NCBI GenBank assembly: GCA_020284085.1
Contig: JACEVL010000409.1
Location: 287,001-351,000 of the forward strand
DNA: 64,000 bases
Origin: Aporrectodea caliginosa
Lineage: Eukaryota > Annelida > Clitellata > Crassiclitellata > Lumbricidae
Reading direction: 5' to 3'
The stretch's first letter is position 1. Each line of letters opens with the position of its first letter. A model generated the notes under the pieces. The model was not told the origin of the DNA. It saw nothing but the letters and a program-made list of their open reading frames with translations, and did no database searches. Position numbers and translations under genes: made by a program. Positions 20,956-33,816 of this stretch are shown one piece after another.

Positions 20956-23900
20956 ATGATCAAAAGATTCGTTCTTTACTGGTGGTTATACACCACGATG
21001 ACGTCGGTGTCAGGCGTGAATGGACAAAGCCTCCAAGTGTCCGTGATGGAAGAATCTAGTCCTGGAACGATTGTTGCCAACATCCAAAGCGACATCGATC
21101 TGTTTAAGCTTTTCAATCAATCGGCGATCGATGGCCTATCGTTCGTCTTTTTGTTCCCCACTAAGCACCTGTCAATCGATTCACCAACAGGGATCATTCG
21201 AACTGTCAGTTCCCTGGACCGCGATCGGCTGTGTCCAAACGCCGTCGCCTGTCTGTTTAAAGCGGACGTGGTCGTTCTGCCGGCCAAGTACTTTCGCATC
21301 ATCAAACTGACGGTCAACATCATTGACATCAACGACAATCAACCTCGATTCTCTGAGTCTCCCGTCCGGGTGCCTGTCTCCGAGAGTCTCCAGCCGGGGG
21401 CGATCATTCCAATCCCGGCCGCAATAGATCCGGACGGTCCTCCGAACGGCGTGACCGGATATGACCTCCAACCTCATGGCGGTGACTCCAAGTTCCGCCT
21501 TGAGGTAGAGAGGAATCACGAGGGTAGCTTTGACGTGAGTCTTGTACTCATAGGTACGCTGGATCGTGATGTACGGGATCTGCATCGCATGACGTTGGTG
21601 GCCCGCGATGGGGGTGTCCCATCGAGGTCTGGTTCCGCTCTGATCGAGGTCATTGTAAAGGACGAGAACGACAAAACGCCACGCTTCGACCTGGATCTCT
21701 ACAACATCAGTGTCAGAGAGAACAATATACCAAGAGAGGTATAACCACTTGCGAACACGGTGTGATGTATTTGCTTACCATTGAGCTAATTGATGCTATT
21801 TTTATTTATTTATTTATTTATTAAGGTCACTTGTTATAGCGCCCCTCCAAGATTTCTACACAGAGGCGCTCCCGACTACAGCGCGGACACTGAATCGGAG
21901 TTTCACGCCGAAGCGCATGAGCAATTGCGAGTGAAGGACTTGCCCAGGGTCCCTACGCGGCGGCTTGAGGTGGATTCGAACCCGCAACCCTTCGGCTGCA
22001 AGGCACCGAACATTCCCTACACCACCGCGCCCCACACTATGAACTGTCATCGCCTGTCATGACTAGGTCGACGATGACAGTGATCGGGAATAATTATGAT
22101 GAATATGATAGATGATGATAACGAGAAATGGATGGCCACTAGCATTGCATTATGTTGTCGTTGTCGTTGTTGTTGATAATGATGATGAGGATTATTATTA
22201 TTATTATGATGATGATGATGATGATGAAGAAGAAGGTGATGGTGTTGGCGACGACGACGACGAAGATAACGACAATAATTAAAAGAAGCTTAATGACTGA
22301 TATGACATTTAATATGATGATGATGATTATGGTAATTATGATGATGACGGTGAAAAATACGATGACATTTGGATGATAATAATTATGTGTTGTTGTTGCT
22401 GTTGATGATGTTGATGATGACGATGATGACGATGACGACAACGATGATGATAACGACAATAATTACAACGAGTTTGATGACAGACATGACATCTAATAGG
22501 ATGATGATAATGATGTCGTTGTTGTTGTTGATAATAATGATGATGATTATTATTATTATTATGATTATGGTAATGATGAAGATGACGGTGAGAAATACGA
22601 TGACATCTGGATGATAATAAGATTATGATGACGATGCTATTACGAGCACACACTTAATTAATAATTGACCATAATTATAATAAATATTCGTTCTTGTTCT
22701 AGACAATCCTTAGAGTGACTGCAACGGATACAGACAGTGGAAGCAATTCATACGTCCTGTATACACTGGACCACGGAACGGACCCCAGGTTCACGATCGA
22801 CCGACAAACGTACGCTCCCTTCGCTACACTACCTCACCCCTCATCGAAATATTCAACTTACCATACATTAAATTACCTTACCTTATCTTTCGTCTTACAT
22901 CTTCTTATCTCCTCTGATTAACTAACCTAATCTCTCGTCTTACTTCACATTTCCTCCTCTTATTACCTAACCTCATCACTCAAAATTGCATTTATCTCAA
23001 CGTATCTTATCACTCGTCTTGCTTTACCTGCAGCTGCCTTATTTTCATTCAATCAATCGATCAATCAAAATTTATATAGCGCCCCTTCAACATCCCTACT
23101 CAGGGGCACTCCCGACCCAGGCCATGCGGAAAAAAGCAATCTTTAGCAGTTGGTTAAACTGAGAACAGACCCATATGTTTACCATATCGCTCACCTAATC
23201 TTACTAAAGTTATCTTATAACTTATCTTATGGCTCATACTTTGACCATAGTCACATTATTATTATTCTACCTCTACCCTATCATATCTGTCATCACTTTT
23301 ACAATATCTTAGTCTAGATATTCCAGCAATTATACAAACCTGGACTAAACTGAGGTTGGCTATCCCAAAATCACTCACCAACATTTATCTTTATCAAGAG
23401 TTGCGTCAGTACCAACTTTATTAATATAAACAAACAAATATTGACTGATTGATTGACTGATCTCAATCTGGCCTTATTTTCTTTCTTAACCTTACCCGAA
23501 GTTACCAATCTCACATCTTACCTTACCTCAAATTCATCTTACCGTCTTTATCTTACCTTACATTGACCTTTTAAAATAATTTATTACGTTACATCACTAG
23601 TCAGATTTGACTGCTTTAGAGGCGAGATTTTGACGCTGGTGTCGTTCGATAGAGAGCGTGGTGACATCTACCAGTTCCGCGTTACTGCGTCCGACCGTGA
23701 CACCGAAATCCACAACGGAACAGGTCGTGTCGTCATCTATGTCCTCGACGAGAACGACGAACCTCCCCGCTTCCTCCAACCGGAGTACGCCTTCAACGTG
23801 TCCGAGGACATTCCACCCGGATCTGCCATTGGCCAACTGGTTGCCGAGGACCTCGACCTTTACCCAAACAACCGACATTCCTTCCACTATCTGGATCCAG

Positions 23901-24502
23901 ATGATACTTTCCGAGTGGATGAGCTCTCCGGGGCCGTCTTTCTGAAGCGAGCTCTGGATCGGGAAATGAAGCACGACTATCTACTGACTGTTACCGTCAA
24001 GGACGTTGGAGAACCGAAGTTTGAAGACACTGCAAAGGTCAAGGTTAACGTTGATGACGTCAACGACAATTCTCCAGTAATTGTCTTCCCTTCTGAAGAC
24101 AACAACACCGCGTTCGTTCCGAAAACCGCACCCGTTGGTCACTTGGTTGCCAAGGTCGTTGCCAGGGACGCTGACCTTGGAGAAAATGCCCGACTGTCCT
24201 ATGTACTGGATGCTCCTGACGTCCAGCGTTCAACGAAAGAACTGTTTTCGATAGACTGTAAATTGGGCAACGTAGTCGTCAACTCCAATCTTTTTGATCA
24301 TGATCGAGAGTCGATCGATCTGCAGATCATTGTCCATGATGCCGGAACTCCTCCGCGAACGAGCTACGCAACGTTGAGGGTGTCGATCAGAACCCCAGGC
24401 GGCGAATTCCAGGAGCCTGGAGGGTTCCGGGTGCTCCTCGCCAACCAGTTCTTGCTGATCGTTGTCGGGGGAGTCCTGGCCGTTCTGGTTCTCCCAGTGT
24501 GA
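20956..24502 (+). CDS. five-repeat protocadherin-like protein without cytoplasmic tail
   Basis: Exons are 20956-21738, 22703-22809 and 23620-24502 (1773 nt, 590 residues). The donors are GAG|GTATAA (phase 0) and AAAC|GTACGC (phase 2), and the second junction restores DRQTGEI across exons. The ATG at 20956 gives a signal peptide ending near VSGVNG. Five cadherin repeats follow, with calcium-site motifs DINDNQPRF, DENDKTPRF, DENDEPPRF and DVNDNSPV, and repeated DRE and D-x-D motifs. The protein ends NQFLLIVVGGVLAVLVLPV-stop: a hydrophobic segment with nothing after it. That suggests GPI anchoring (as in T-cadherin), a tailless membrane form, or a missed downstream exon. TTGCTTACAG at 20929-20938 is a good acceptor, so an upstream 5' UTR exon is likely. 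A polyadenylation signal AATAAA lies at 24545. Adhesion at the cell surface is inferred from the family. Confidence 0.85.
21797..22034 (-). mobile_element. SINE family 1 copy in cadherin intron 1
   Basis: Reverse complement of the SINE at 11768-12006: B-box GGTTCGAATCC complement near 21972, tail TTATAGCGCCCCTCC and (TTTA)n at its left end. It is nearly full length and well conserved. Confidence 0.85.
22100..22625. repeat. degenerate GAT/GAC/ATT trinucleotide region
   Basis: Long imperfect GATGAT, GACGAC and ATTATT tracts in cadherin intron 1. A block of about 190 bp is itself duplicated: AAATACGATGACAT followed by TGGATGATAAT occurs near 22355 and near 22594. Long frames here are repeat translations. 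Confidence 0.85.
23048..23135 (-). mobile_element. SINE family 1 tail fragment
   Basis: (TCAA)n followed by TTTATATAGCGCCCCTTCAA and GGGGCACTCCCGACCCAGG, matching the 3' part of the SINE in reverse orientation, in cadherin intron 2. Confidence 0.7.
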
Positions 24503-24910
24503 TTCTCGTTAACGATAGCGGTACCGAAAATGTTCGTTAACGACAATAAAATGATTTCGTTAACGATAACTATAACTGTAACTAAAAAATAAACTATAAC
24601 TGTAACTATAAAGAAAATAACACTAACGAAAATTCCTCGTTATAACTTCGTTAAAGGAATAAAAATAAGAAGTGCAATATCGACAAACACGAGAACATGA
24701 GAATGTTTTGCAACTAATAGCCTATGTTCGCCCCGGATTTTGAATTTGTTAATTAACCCAGTAGTAGTGGCGCATTTTATTAAATTTAGTTTAATATTTG
24801 TAAAAGTTTCAATAGCTATTGCGACCCAGGCTGACTAGCACAAATTCTCAATTAAAAAAACCATTAACTATAACTGTAACTAAAATAAAATCTGTAAGGA
24901 AAATCACACT
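24503..24910. repeat. CGTTAACGATAAC-rich repeat after the cadherin stop
   Basis: Repeated words TCGTTAACGATA and ACTATAACTGTAAC occur in both halves (24508-24660 and 24865-24890). They look like subterminal motifs of a DNA transposon. The start lies within a few bases of the cadherin stop codon, so the 3' UTR is at least partly repeat-derived. No clear target duplication. Confidence 0.5.
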
Positions 24911-25289
24911 TTTCCTCCTTATAGCAGAGGAAAATTTATTGAATCAGTGAAAAAATTGAAGTAAACGTTCAGAAAGTAAAAAACGCGAAATTCGAAGGTG
25001 ATGCCAGACTTTGCACACCACTGTAGCTCGTTAAAGTATTATTCGCATCGCTGACTATCAGATGATCAAACGTTGTCCTAAATTCCTGTAATACGGTCTC
25101 TTAAGTAAAATTGTTTTGGCTTCCGTCAATTATTACCACTTATCACCAATCATACGACGAAATTGGCGTTTTTTAATCATAGTGATTTCCTGTGCCGTGG
25201 TTCTAACTCCTAGCATGCACACGTGCCTATTAAACCTATATAATTATATATCTACACATCGTTTGTATGCTTCAGGGCTTATGTAGTCG

Positions 25290-25409
25290 GTGAATTAGTT
25301 TTAGTGCAAGGGGTTATAATGTTCTACTCGCCAATTCGGTTTTTGTTCAGTGGCTGGTTCACCCAGGCTTGTGCGTGTTCATTGCTTTCGTGAAGTCGAG
25401 AATATCCGG
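25290..25409 (+). promoter_or_regulatory. gene B core promoter and noncoding first exon
   Basis: TTATAAT at 25314-25320, then GTTCTACTCGCC, GTTCAGTGGCTGGTTCACC, and donor CCGG|GTAAGT at 25409/25410. Upstream CAGGGCTTATGTAGTCGGTG is shared with gene A (CAGGGCTTACATAGGTGGTG). Transcription probably starts near 25345. The acceptor is GTGTTTCAG at 26209. Confidence 0.65.
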
Positions 25410-26246
25410 GTAAGTTTTTGAAATGGTTAAAAGATTTTAAGGGTTGGAAAACAATAGCTCGTATAAAGCGGTATTGGGAGTCTGGGATATGTAAGTTCTC
25501 TGCTCACTAGTCTAAGCAATCCCTTCCCAAACATGGCGTATCCCTCTGCTATCAAACTCTCCAGATTGATTGAGTTTCAGAGTTAGCCTACATGTATGTA
25601 GTTAGCGTATTGGCTAGGTAACTATACCTGGCTACTTAACCATATTATCAATTAGGTACAAAATTAACCTCAGAATGATTGGCGCGATTTAATGTTTATT
25701 TTGTTCTTTCTTTAGTTCGTTCATTCAATCGTAAATGGTTATGGTTTATTGGTTCCATCATCCAATGGCGAATGTGTCTCTCCTGGGATCTCGAGATCCT
25801 GATCGGATCGTATGTGACCAAGATCGTCAATTCTGCGATTGGCGAACATTTGGACAGGATTAGGCCTATTTGTTATAAGGAAACACCACCAGCAAGCCTG
25901 TAGGCCTAACTTAAATGCTCTCAATTTTATACTGAATGCTTGGGAAATAGTTCGTTTCTGGGGATCTCTATAGGCCTATTCTTGAGGGGCTTTGAGCTTT
26001 TGGCGCTTTCTGTCCCAGACCCAACTATTTTCATCCTGATGCTGGATTCTCTGTAAGAGGTCTGCATTCAGTGGTTTCACTCGTTCATTTATTTACTGAT
26101 CCAGTCATTCACATCATTCGCTGTCTTTCGTTCGCTGATTAATTCATTAATTAATTAATTAATTCGCTCTTTCGTTCATTCACTCATTCCTGCGGCCTGT
26201 GTGTTTCAGACGTGCGACTTTGTGAAGTTGGTGAAAAGATAAAACC

Positions 26247-28704
26247 ATGAAGGTTGCAGCTGCTGGTATATTCTGCCTCGTCATGACCGCGGTCGTGAAC
26301 GGTGCTGTTTTCAGAATTCCCCCAGTCATCAATGAAGTCGACGGTAAAGAATCTTACAGATAGGTTCCATTCCATCTGATCTAGTCTAATGACTTCTATA
26401 GCGCCATTGTCATAAAGCACAAAGCCTTTAATCTATATCAGCAGTGTCTGCTGCATAGATCGGCGAGAGATAAAAGTCCTCTCCGGCACAGATCATACAT
26501 ACGGCACTGCATGGAGGTGTTTCCCAGTCACCTGATAAGCACATGTCCTAGGACAGTGAGTGTGCCAAGTGCAATCGCAATGGTAATCGAAATTCCAAAC
26601 TTCTAACGCGACACTCGAAAGCCAAGCGCAGGGCACCAGCTTATTCACGAGCGCTGATAGTTTATGTCGGAGTATTCTGAACAACACTGCATTGGCCTGC
26701 GCCATTCGTTTTCCAAAGGCTCTTAAATGGTTGTATAAGGATGCAATTTACGGATATCCTCATTAACGATGATGGTCGTTTCTGCCGCTGGCAAAATTTG
26801 CAACCCTATGCTACAGTTGCGAAGGGTAGGCCCTAATTTAGTGTGCTTATTTTTGTAGCATTAAGTTTTTGTGTATGGACTACGATGCAAGCCGGCAGAC
26901 CAGTCGACGTCCCCATTGTAACTGATTGCGGTGTGCCAATTAGAGTTGTCTTTCTCAAAAAACGAATATAATTATTATTATACAATGCGGAGATGACTGT
27001 ATGAATGTATAAATTGAACTTAACGCTGACAGGCAATTGTGTTGGTCCAAATTACCTGCATGGGCTTTGTAGCTGGCCACAGGTTGCTGCTATCAGTGGT
27101 ACACTAAAGGCTCAGTGAATGTGGCTGGCATGTAAAAAAAGTGCTAGATACATACTAGACACTGCTGGCTGCCTTATCTGAAATCTATACTAATGACTTC
27201 AGTATGCACAAGACAACAATTATTGATAGTCGCTTAAAGGAAAAATCATAGTAAAGAAATCCAAATCCATTGAATAAGCCCGGTCGAACTCCAGTAGGTC
27301 AGGGAAGCAATAGGCAGTGAGGATATATTGAATAAGCAAGTTAAAAAACGATTCTTAATTGTCTTGGATTTGAAAAAACCAGCCCCAAAAAGAAGTAACA
27401 TTTTCTATTGGGCAATTTGCAGTCAAGGTATGACAGAAGCACCTTAAAGGTGCATTGGATTATAACATTTTATTTTTATTTTTATTTTCTGTTACTAAAC
27501 ACAGAAGTAGTGTAAATGAAGCTAGTATACTTTTGGACATAGAGGTTTTACTTTGGATAGACACAACTGGTCTTTGTCAGGCACAAGACCATGTTATTTT
27601 TGTGGTTATGCACAGTCTGACTGCATTCAGTTTCTGAATTTATTAGTTGACTGATTAATTTCATATGTCTTCTTAGACTTTAATGCGCCATTCAACAGGA
27701 AGCCAGAGACGTCCACGAAGGTAATTTCCAACCGAGAGTTTTCAACCAGGTTTTAAGCTTATTGGTTTAACCTTAGACAACGAATCGCTTGGGTGAATTG
27801 AATCCGTTTCCTGTGTTGAAGGTCGAATGGTGATTCAGTGTTCGATCGAGTGGGAGAGAGAATACACGCAGACGATCGACATAGGCCAGACCCTCTTCCT
27901 GTCCACAGCCCGCAACAAGGACTGTTTCGAATGTGGACCGTGCGCTGAGGATGGAATGGAATGCAGGCAGCTGTTCAGGTCAGTTGAGGTCACAAGGAAG
28001 GAGTGGCAGATTAAAGGGATGAAAGGATGGATGGACAGATGGAAGGAAGGCGGATGGACGGAGTGACGGAAAGACGGACGGAAGGAAGGATTTGAAAGAA
28101 GGATGGACGGAAGGAAGGGCGGAAAGAATGAAAGGTGGATGGATGGAAAAGGACGGAAAGAAGGAACGAAAGAAATATGGAGGAAAGGAAGAAATTGCGG
28201 ACAGAAGGAACGAATAAAGAAAGGAGGGGATGAGAGGAAGGAAGGAAGGAAGAAAGCATGCAAGCAAGGACGAAGCAAAGAGAGGTAGGAAGAAAGGAAT
28301 AGAAGGAGAAGGAACGGAAGAAGGAAAAAAGGACGAACGAAGGGAACGAAGGAAGGATCGAAGGACTAGCGGAATTGTTATTTACAGACGAATTAAAAAT
28401 AGAAAACCAATCGAACTGTTTATGCTGTTGCTCCATAATTCATTACATCAAGCGAATAAATCAATCGTTAATCCTTATAATCATCCATTTGATTAGAGCA
28501 AACTGACTGACTGACTGACTGACTGACTGACTGACTGACTGACTATCTAACTCACTGATTGAAAGTCAGTAAGTCAACTAGTCAGGCAATTAGACAGATC
28601 ATCAATGGTTTCCGTTTTGATTTTTTTAAATTACGAAACTGTTCATTAACGAAACTTAGCCTAATTGCTTTAGAACCTGTCCGTCCGGCGATTTCTTCAA
28701 CTGA
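26247..28704 (+). CDS. secreted six-cysteine protein, family copy B (3 coding exons)
   Basis: Coding exons are 26247-26343, 27822-27978 and 28674-28704 (285 nt, 94 residues). The signal peptide MKVAAAGIFCLVMTAVVNG is followed by AVFRIPPVINEVDG. Exon 1 ends GACG|GTAAAG, phase 1. Exon 2 (after GTTGAAG) encodes RMVIQCSIEW, GQTLFL, KDCFECGPC and GMEC, ending CAG|GTCAGT in phase 2. Exon 3 (after GCTTTAG) adds RTCPSGDFFN and TGA. The spacing is C-x27-C-x2-C-x2-C-x6-C-x6-C, identical to copy C. The product is probably a small extracellular disulfide-bonded protein of about 75 mature residues. Function is unknown; the CxxCxxC...C cluster loosely resembles VWC, pacifastin or beta-microseminoprotein domains. 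A hAT element landed 80 bp after the stop, in the 3' UTR region. Confidence 0.83.
27990..28372. repeat. purine-rich GGAA/GGAC array in gene B intron 2
   Basis: Degenerate GGAAG, GGACGG and GGATGG units start about a dozen bases after the exon 2 donor. They are followed by TTATTTACAGACGAATTAA, which has counterparts in genes A and C. Confidence 0.9.
28497..28550. repeat. (ACTG)n microsatellite
   Basis: About 12 ACTG units in gene B intron 2. Genes A and C carry related ACTG/AGTC repeats at the matching place. Confidence 0.95.
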
Positions 28705-28784
28705 TGTCTGGTCCGCAGAATACGAACTTCTCGGTGTCTGCTCAGCCATCGTCAATGGTCCTTTCTTCGGAAGGTGGAGAGGAG

Positions 28785-29980
28785 CAGGGCCGGTTTAACC
28801 GCTAGGCGAACTAGGCGGCCGCCTAGGGCGGCACGCTTCTGGGGGCGGCAGAAAAGCTAAATAAAAAATATTTTTTTAAACATTGCCGGCGTTTTGCCAC
28901 CATTCATTAATAAATGAATATGAAAATAAGAAGCAGCTTCAAACAGACCACAGACATTTCTAAATCTTAACATCAGTCATGTGGCACGTCACGCTTATGC
29001 CCTTAACTATCGCAAGTTTGAAGTTGCTTACTAGCGACAAATTTGAAATGAAACTGATACCAGCAAATGTTACCACTCCTTCGGTTTTTCCCAAGATCTT
29101 GGTTTTTAATCCGAACTTCTAAAATGGGGTTTTCTGGAGACCTTGTGCTTTCACTTGGGTTTTTCTTGTTTTACTGAAACCCTGTTTTCATTAAAAGTTT
29201 AATCGATTTTTGTTAAAAACATAATTCATGTCACAGAAAAATCCAGTGCTAGTACAAAACCAGACACTAAAGATAACTGTCTGGGTGATCGAGGTCAATA
29301 AATGGCGCACTATGTGTGCAAGCATTGATATACTAGATTTAAAATATAGTTTTAAATAGTTACAAGACGCCGCATATTTATTCGATCTGACGTCTTCTTG
29401 ACACTTCCAGTTTTGTGGCTAATAATGAGAGAAGCTTCTTGAAGCTCAAAAGAAATATATTTGCGTAGGCCTACGTCCATGCTGCAATTTAGAAAGATTT
29501 GTTGGACTGGGCCTATAGCTACATTGTCAATTTAACATGATAGGGCTCTTGCTGGAGACATTGAACTGATAGAACTCTTCTACATTTTGCTAAAGTGAAA
29601 GCGCGAAAAATAAAATTTTGAAATTACATTAGAATTATTTCTACAGTCTTCGTAGAAAGTTCGTACGTAGGTAGGATTATGACTTAGTACACGTAGGCCG
29701 TAGGATTTCTTATAAAGTGTTCAAACGAAAAATGTGCACTATCTCATTATTTAGTCTAATAGGCCTGCATGTATTTGCATTTGAAATTCCCATTAAATGT
29801 GTTACATCGTATAGCCTACTGCATAGGCTGCATAGCTAATGCAGTTTCTAGACTGTTACTTTTATTATGGATAACTTTTAAATTAACTTAGTTAATTTAA
29901 TATTAATTAGTTATCGCAGTTACCGGGGGCGCAGCGCGACAGGTTCGCCTAGGGTGGCAAATACTCTGGCGCCGGCCCTG
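28785..29980. mobile_element. 1196-bp non-autonomous hAT element next to gene B
   Basis: The ends CAGGGCCGG / CCGGCCCTG are inverted, with an exact 8-bp duplication GAGAGGAG (28777-28784 and 29981-29988). CAGGG ends and 8-bp duplications are classic hAT features. Gene C keeps the empty site: GTGGAGAGGAGATATTGC at about 38410-38427 matches the joined flanks here. No transposase frame. Confidence 0.9.
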
Positions 29981-30316
29981 GAGAGGAGATATTGCTTCTT
30001 AGCAATTAGACGCAACTGCTACTAAATATTTCTAATTTCAGTTATAATACATGAGACGATCAAATCAACTGAAACCTATCGCCTACTGCAGTAATACTGG
30101 GGAGGCAGTTTAGGTGAATGGTTAACACTCCGGCACGAAGAGCAGAAGATCAGCATAGAGGCAGGATCGATTTTCGCTACCCTCCCAAAGGTGGAATCAG
30201 CCTTTCATTCGCAAGATGGCGTTGGTAAAATGTGCAGTAGGACAGATGATCACCTTGCATGGCTACTATGCAGTTAAATTCGACTCCTGAAATAACCGTT
30301 CATACTCTATGACTTG

Positions 30317-30447
<131 letters not shown>

Positions 30448-30465
30448 TTTTTTTTTTGTGTGTGT

Positions 30466-30627
30466 GCCCGAGGTAGTTCTATTCCCTCAGGCTATGAAAA
30501 CTATGTCCGAAGACGTGGGGTCTGGAACGGCCGCTCACTCAACAAGTTCTTCTGCTCAAAGGTGCCCCTGAAGGCAACGGCGTTAAATCGCTGGATGCAG
30601 ACTGACAAGCGTTGGAAAAGGTAACTA

Positions 30628-30630
<3 letters not shown>
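30466..30630 (-). mobile_element. LINE 3'-end copy between ATT arrays
   Basis: About 165 bp nearly identical to 18475-18571 plus 19372-19447, without the hAT insertion. It encodes the last residues FRGTFEQKNLLSERPFQTPR and a stop, so it shows the true C-terminus of the REL-LINE protein. Microsatellite arrays flank it on both sides. Confidence 0.85.
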
Positions 30631-30720
<90 letters not shown>

Positions 30721-30781
30721 AAAACAAATTTATTTCTTCATAAACCCAACAAACTTATGTACAGATTGATTAAAAGTAACT

Positions 30782-30852
<71 letters not shown>

Positions 30853-30877
30853 GTTATTATTATTATTATTATTATTA

Positions 30878-30962
<85 letters not shown>
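30631..30962. repeat. two further (ATT)n arrays
   Basis: (ATT)n at 30631-30719 and 30784-30961, each followed by a very similar AACAAATTTATTTCTT word, so the array plus its flank seems duplicated. Poly-isoleucine frames here are not genes. Confidence 0.9.
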
Positions 30963-31007
30963 CAACAAATTTATTTCTTATTTTAGGCCTATTATATATT
31001 TTGAAGT

Positions 31008-31190
31008 GTTTTACACGAGACCTAAAAAGAAGAAGAAGAGTGCCTAAGAATAAGTCAACTGATAGAGGCAGCCATAGGTATGAAGTGTTTTTGTGAATTC
31101 ATTTTGCTTAGGCATTTCATAAGAAACCGGGTGGCTAGTCATCTCCCTCGCCTCCTGAGCTTCCCATCGACAGTTCACTGAGGAGCCTTA
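31008..31190. repeat. interspersed repeat downstream of a microsatellite
   Basis: CGAGACCTAA followed by AAGAAGAAGAAG, then GTGAATTCATTTTGCTTA and CCCATCGACAGTT. A clear relative is at 58495-58650, also just after a microsatellite. Class unknown. Confidence 0.55.
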
Positions 31191-31803
31191 AACTGTCCCG
31201 AAAATTTTGTCCCGAAACATTTTCTACTACCACTGTGACAGTGGTCTGACAGTGTCTGCCGACATTTAAACACGCGACACATAATACCTCTTCTACTGGA
31301 AGAAGTATAACCTCTATGTACATGTGCTTAATAAACAAGTTAATTTAAGAGTCAATGTCAATGTTCATAACTACCTAAATGAAGACGCACAAATTATTTT
31401 AGAGTACATTCGCCAGGTGGCAATAAATCAGAACATTAGCATTTCCACAGAATTCAGATGAAGAATCTTTGTCTGCGTTCAGCAGGTGGCGATAGTAGGC
31501 CTACATTCGCAACTAGTCAAGAACAATGGTGACCCGTCAAAAGAGCGATCGACAAACGAGCGCCGACTTCAGAGCGCCGATACATTAGAGCTAACGACAA
31601 TTAAATTACTTACATGAAATGCATAGAGAAAGATTCTGATAAAGGTAATTTATAATACCTCTAGTGATGTCTATTAATCCAATGGATACCACATACACGC
31701 GTTTTAAATCAATCACATAATTTACCAACCTAAAGGACGTATTTTGTATTCATAGAAGTTGGATTGAAAGATCCTGCTAAAGCTAACTTATCAATCCAAC
31801 GTC

Positions 31804-31950
31804 GATTTACGCAAAGATTTATTTTCATCAATCCAACTTCCATTTATGCAAAGAATTATTTTCATCAATTCAACTTCTATTTATGCAAAGAATTATTTTC
31901 ATCAATCCAACTCCTATTTAAGCAAAGAATTAGTTACATCAAACTTGATG
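31804..31950. repeat. four 37-bp tandem units
   Basis: Units read ATTTATGCAAAGAATTATTT then TCATCAATCCAACTTCT, with a few changes; the last is degenerate. Confidence 0.85.
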
Positions 31951-32399
31951 AAACTTGGACTACCATTCCACAAAAACAATAATGCAGTTAACCAGATAAA
32001 AACATACAAGATAATTATTATGAACAATTATTTGCAGGCCTTCAATGGGACTTGATTGCGTGGATAAACTAATGTAAGGCTGCCTATTTGATAAAATGGT
32101 GCAAGACGTGCAACTTATATACTCCAGGAGTAAGTTGGGTAAGATGCCCCTTTGAATTAATATGTTTTCAAGATAAATATCTTCATGTGTAGGCTTGCTT
32201 GGCAAATTCAGTTTGGCCACGTGTAGTACTTTACTTTCCAATTATGTTGATGTATTCAATATAAATCTCTTTTAATTCAATTTCTTGTGGATAAAAAATT
32301 TCTTAGAGGGGCATCCTAGAACGCCTATAGCTGGAAGCACTCGGCTTTCAGTCGTGAGTGGAAAGCTGCAGGACAGAGTGCGGAAGAGAGGTGAAATTG

Positions 32400-32852
32400 A
32401 CAGACGAGAGAGGAGGAGGAAGAGGAGGAAGAGGAAGAGGAGGAGGAGGATCGAACTGGCGGAGATATTTTGGTATGATAGGTCTGCCAGCAGAACACAG
32501 TCGGAAAATACATCCGTGATGTTTCATTTTAATACAGTTTAAATTATAAGTAAACAGCAGCTGTTATTATTTGCCCATTATAAATCAGAAGAGTCACGAG
32601 GCAGAAACGTGTACTGGAACTCGTCATCGTCATCATCATGGTTAGGAAAACAGCACAATTTCTGCAATGCGATGATAAGTGGATGGCGTAAGTTCCGCTA
32701 TCATGGTTGACCATAAAAACGTCAATTGTTTTCTGCTGCATATCGGCCTAATAATGCTGATTATAATAGACATAATTATAATGTACAATGCCATGGAACA
32801 GACAGATCGCACTATAGGCGGGCTTCACTGAGATCCGGGCACAGCGAACGGC

Positions 32853-32889
<37 letters not shown>

Positions 32890-33062
32890 GAGAGTGTGTG
32901 TAGGTGTATTATATGTGAGTAGGCCTATTCAACAGCCGTGCAGACTGCAGCTTCAATTTTTGTCATGCGCACATCTGCATCGCGTATACTTATATATAGA
33001 CCTATATATACATATCTCTGCCGTGTATTGGCCTATATATATATATATATATATATATAATG
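32400..33062. repeat. (GGA)n and two (TA)n tracts
   Basis: GGA-rich tract at about 32403-32450, (TA)n at 32851-32887 and 33034-33060. No supported gene between 31190 and 33800. The stretch near 33290-33420 (CTTTGGCAACCAC.. and AATAAGCTGATGCCC) belongs to an interspersed repeat also found near 59820-59920. Confidence 0.7.
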
Positions 33063-33816
33063 CTCATAAATAATTGCATCTGTATATATATGTATATGCA
33101 TCCATTATGCGTCTAAATGTATTTATGTATGCATGTAAATATATGGACATATATGGTAATGTGTGTGTGTGCAGCGTGCTTGCGCTTATGCGCATTAGTG
33201 GCCAATAGTGGGTGTGGCCATCTTTGATTAAGTATACACATTTGAATAGTTGAATAGTGTTGGTTCTCAGAATTTCAAAGCCAGTTTATTAGCACTGCTC
33301 CCTCTGACCCTTTGGCAACCACACTAAGCCCTCCATCTGACTACCCTCTGGCTCGACGCATCGCTCGTCAATAAGCTGATGCCCTTCGCTTGGCTTTCGA
33401 ATGGCGCTTTAGAAGTTTGGAGTTAACGAGTACGATTACGATATCGGTCAATTATAGCTGAGGTTGATTCTGTTCTTCTAGCTTGTTCTAAGTTATAACT
33501 TTATGCTGATGACACCCAGACGTATTTGCACCACATGGATCCTTTGGATCTTGACTTGGAACCGATTTCACCCCGCCTATCAATTATGTTTTGCATAAGC
33601 GCCTGTGAATAAGCTGGTTCCCGCGACTTTGTTTTTTGTGTGCAGTAGAAATTTCGAGATTATACGATTACGATGCCCTTACTGGAGTGGTCAAAATGCG
33701 GCGTTCTTTGGTGGCGCTTGGAACTTATAAATGCCTTCCAATCGTTTGCTTCTTGTAGCGCATCTAAAGCGCAGTTTACATGGTTGGGTAATATATGCAG
33801 AAGTTAAGGAAATAGA

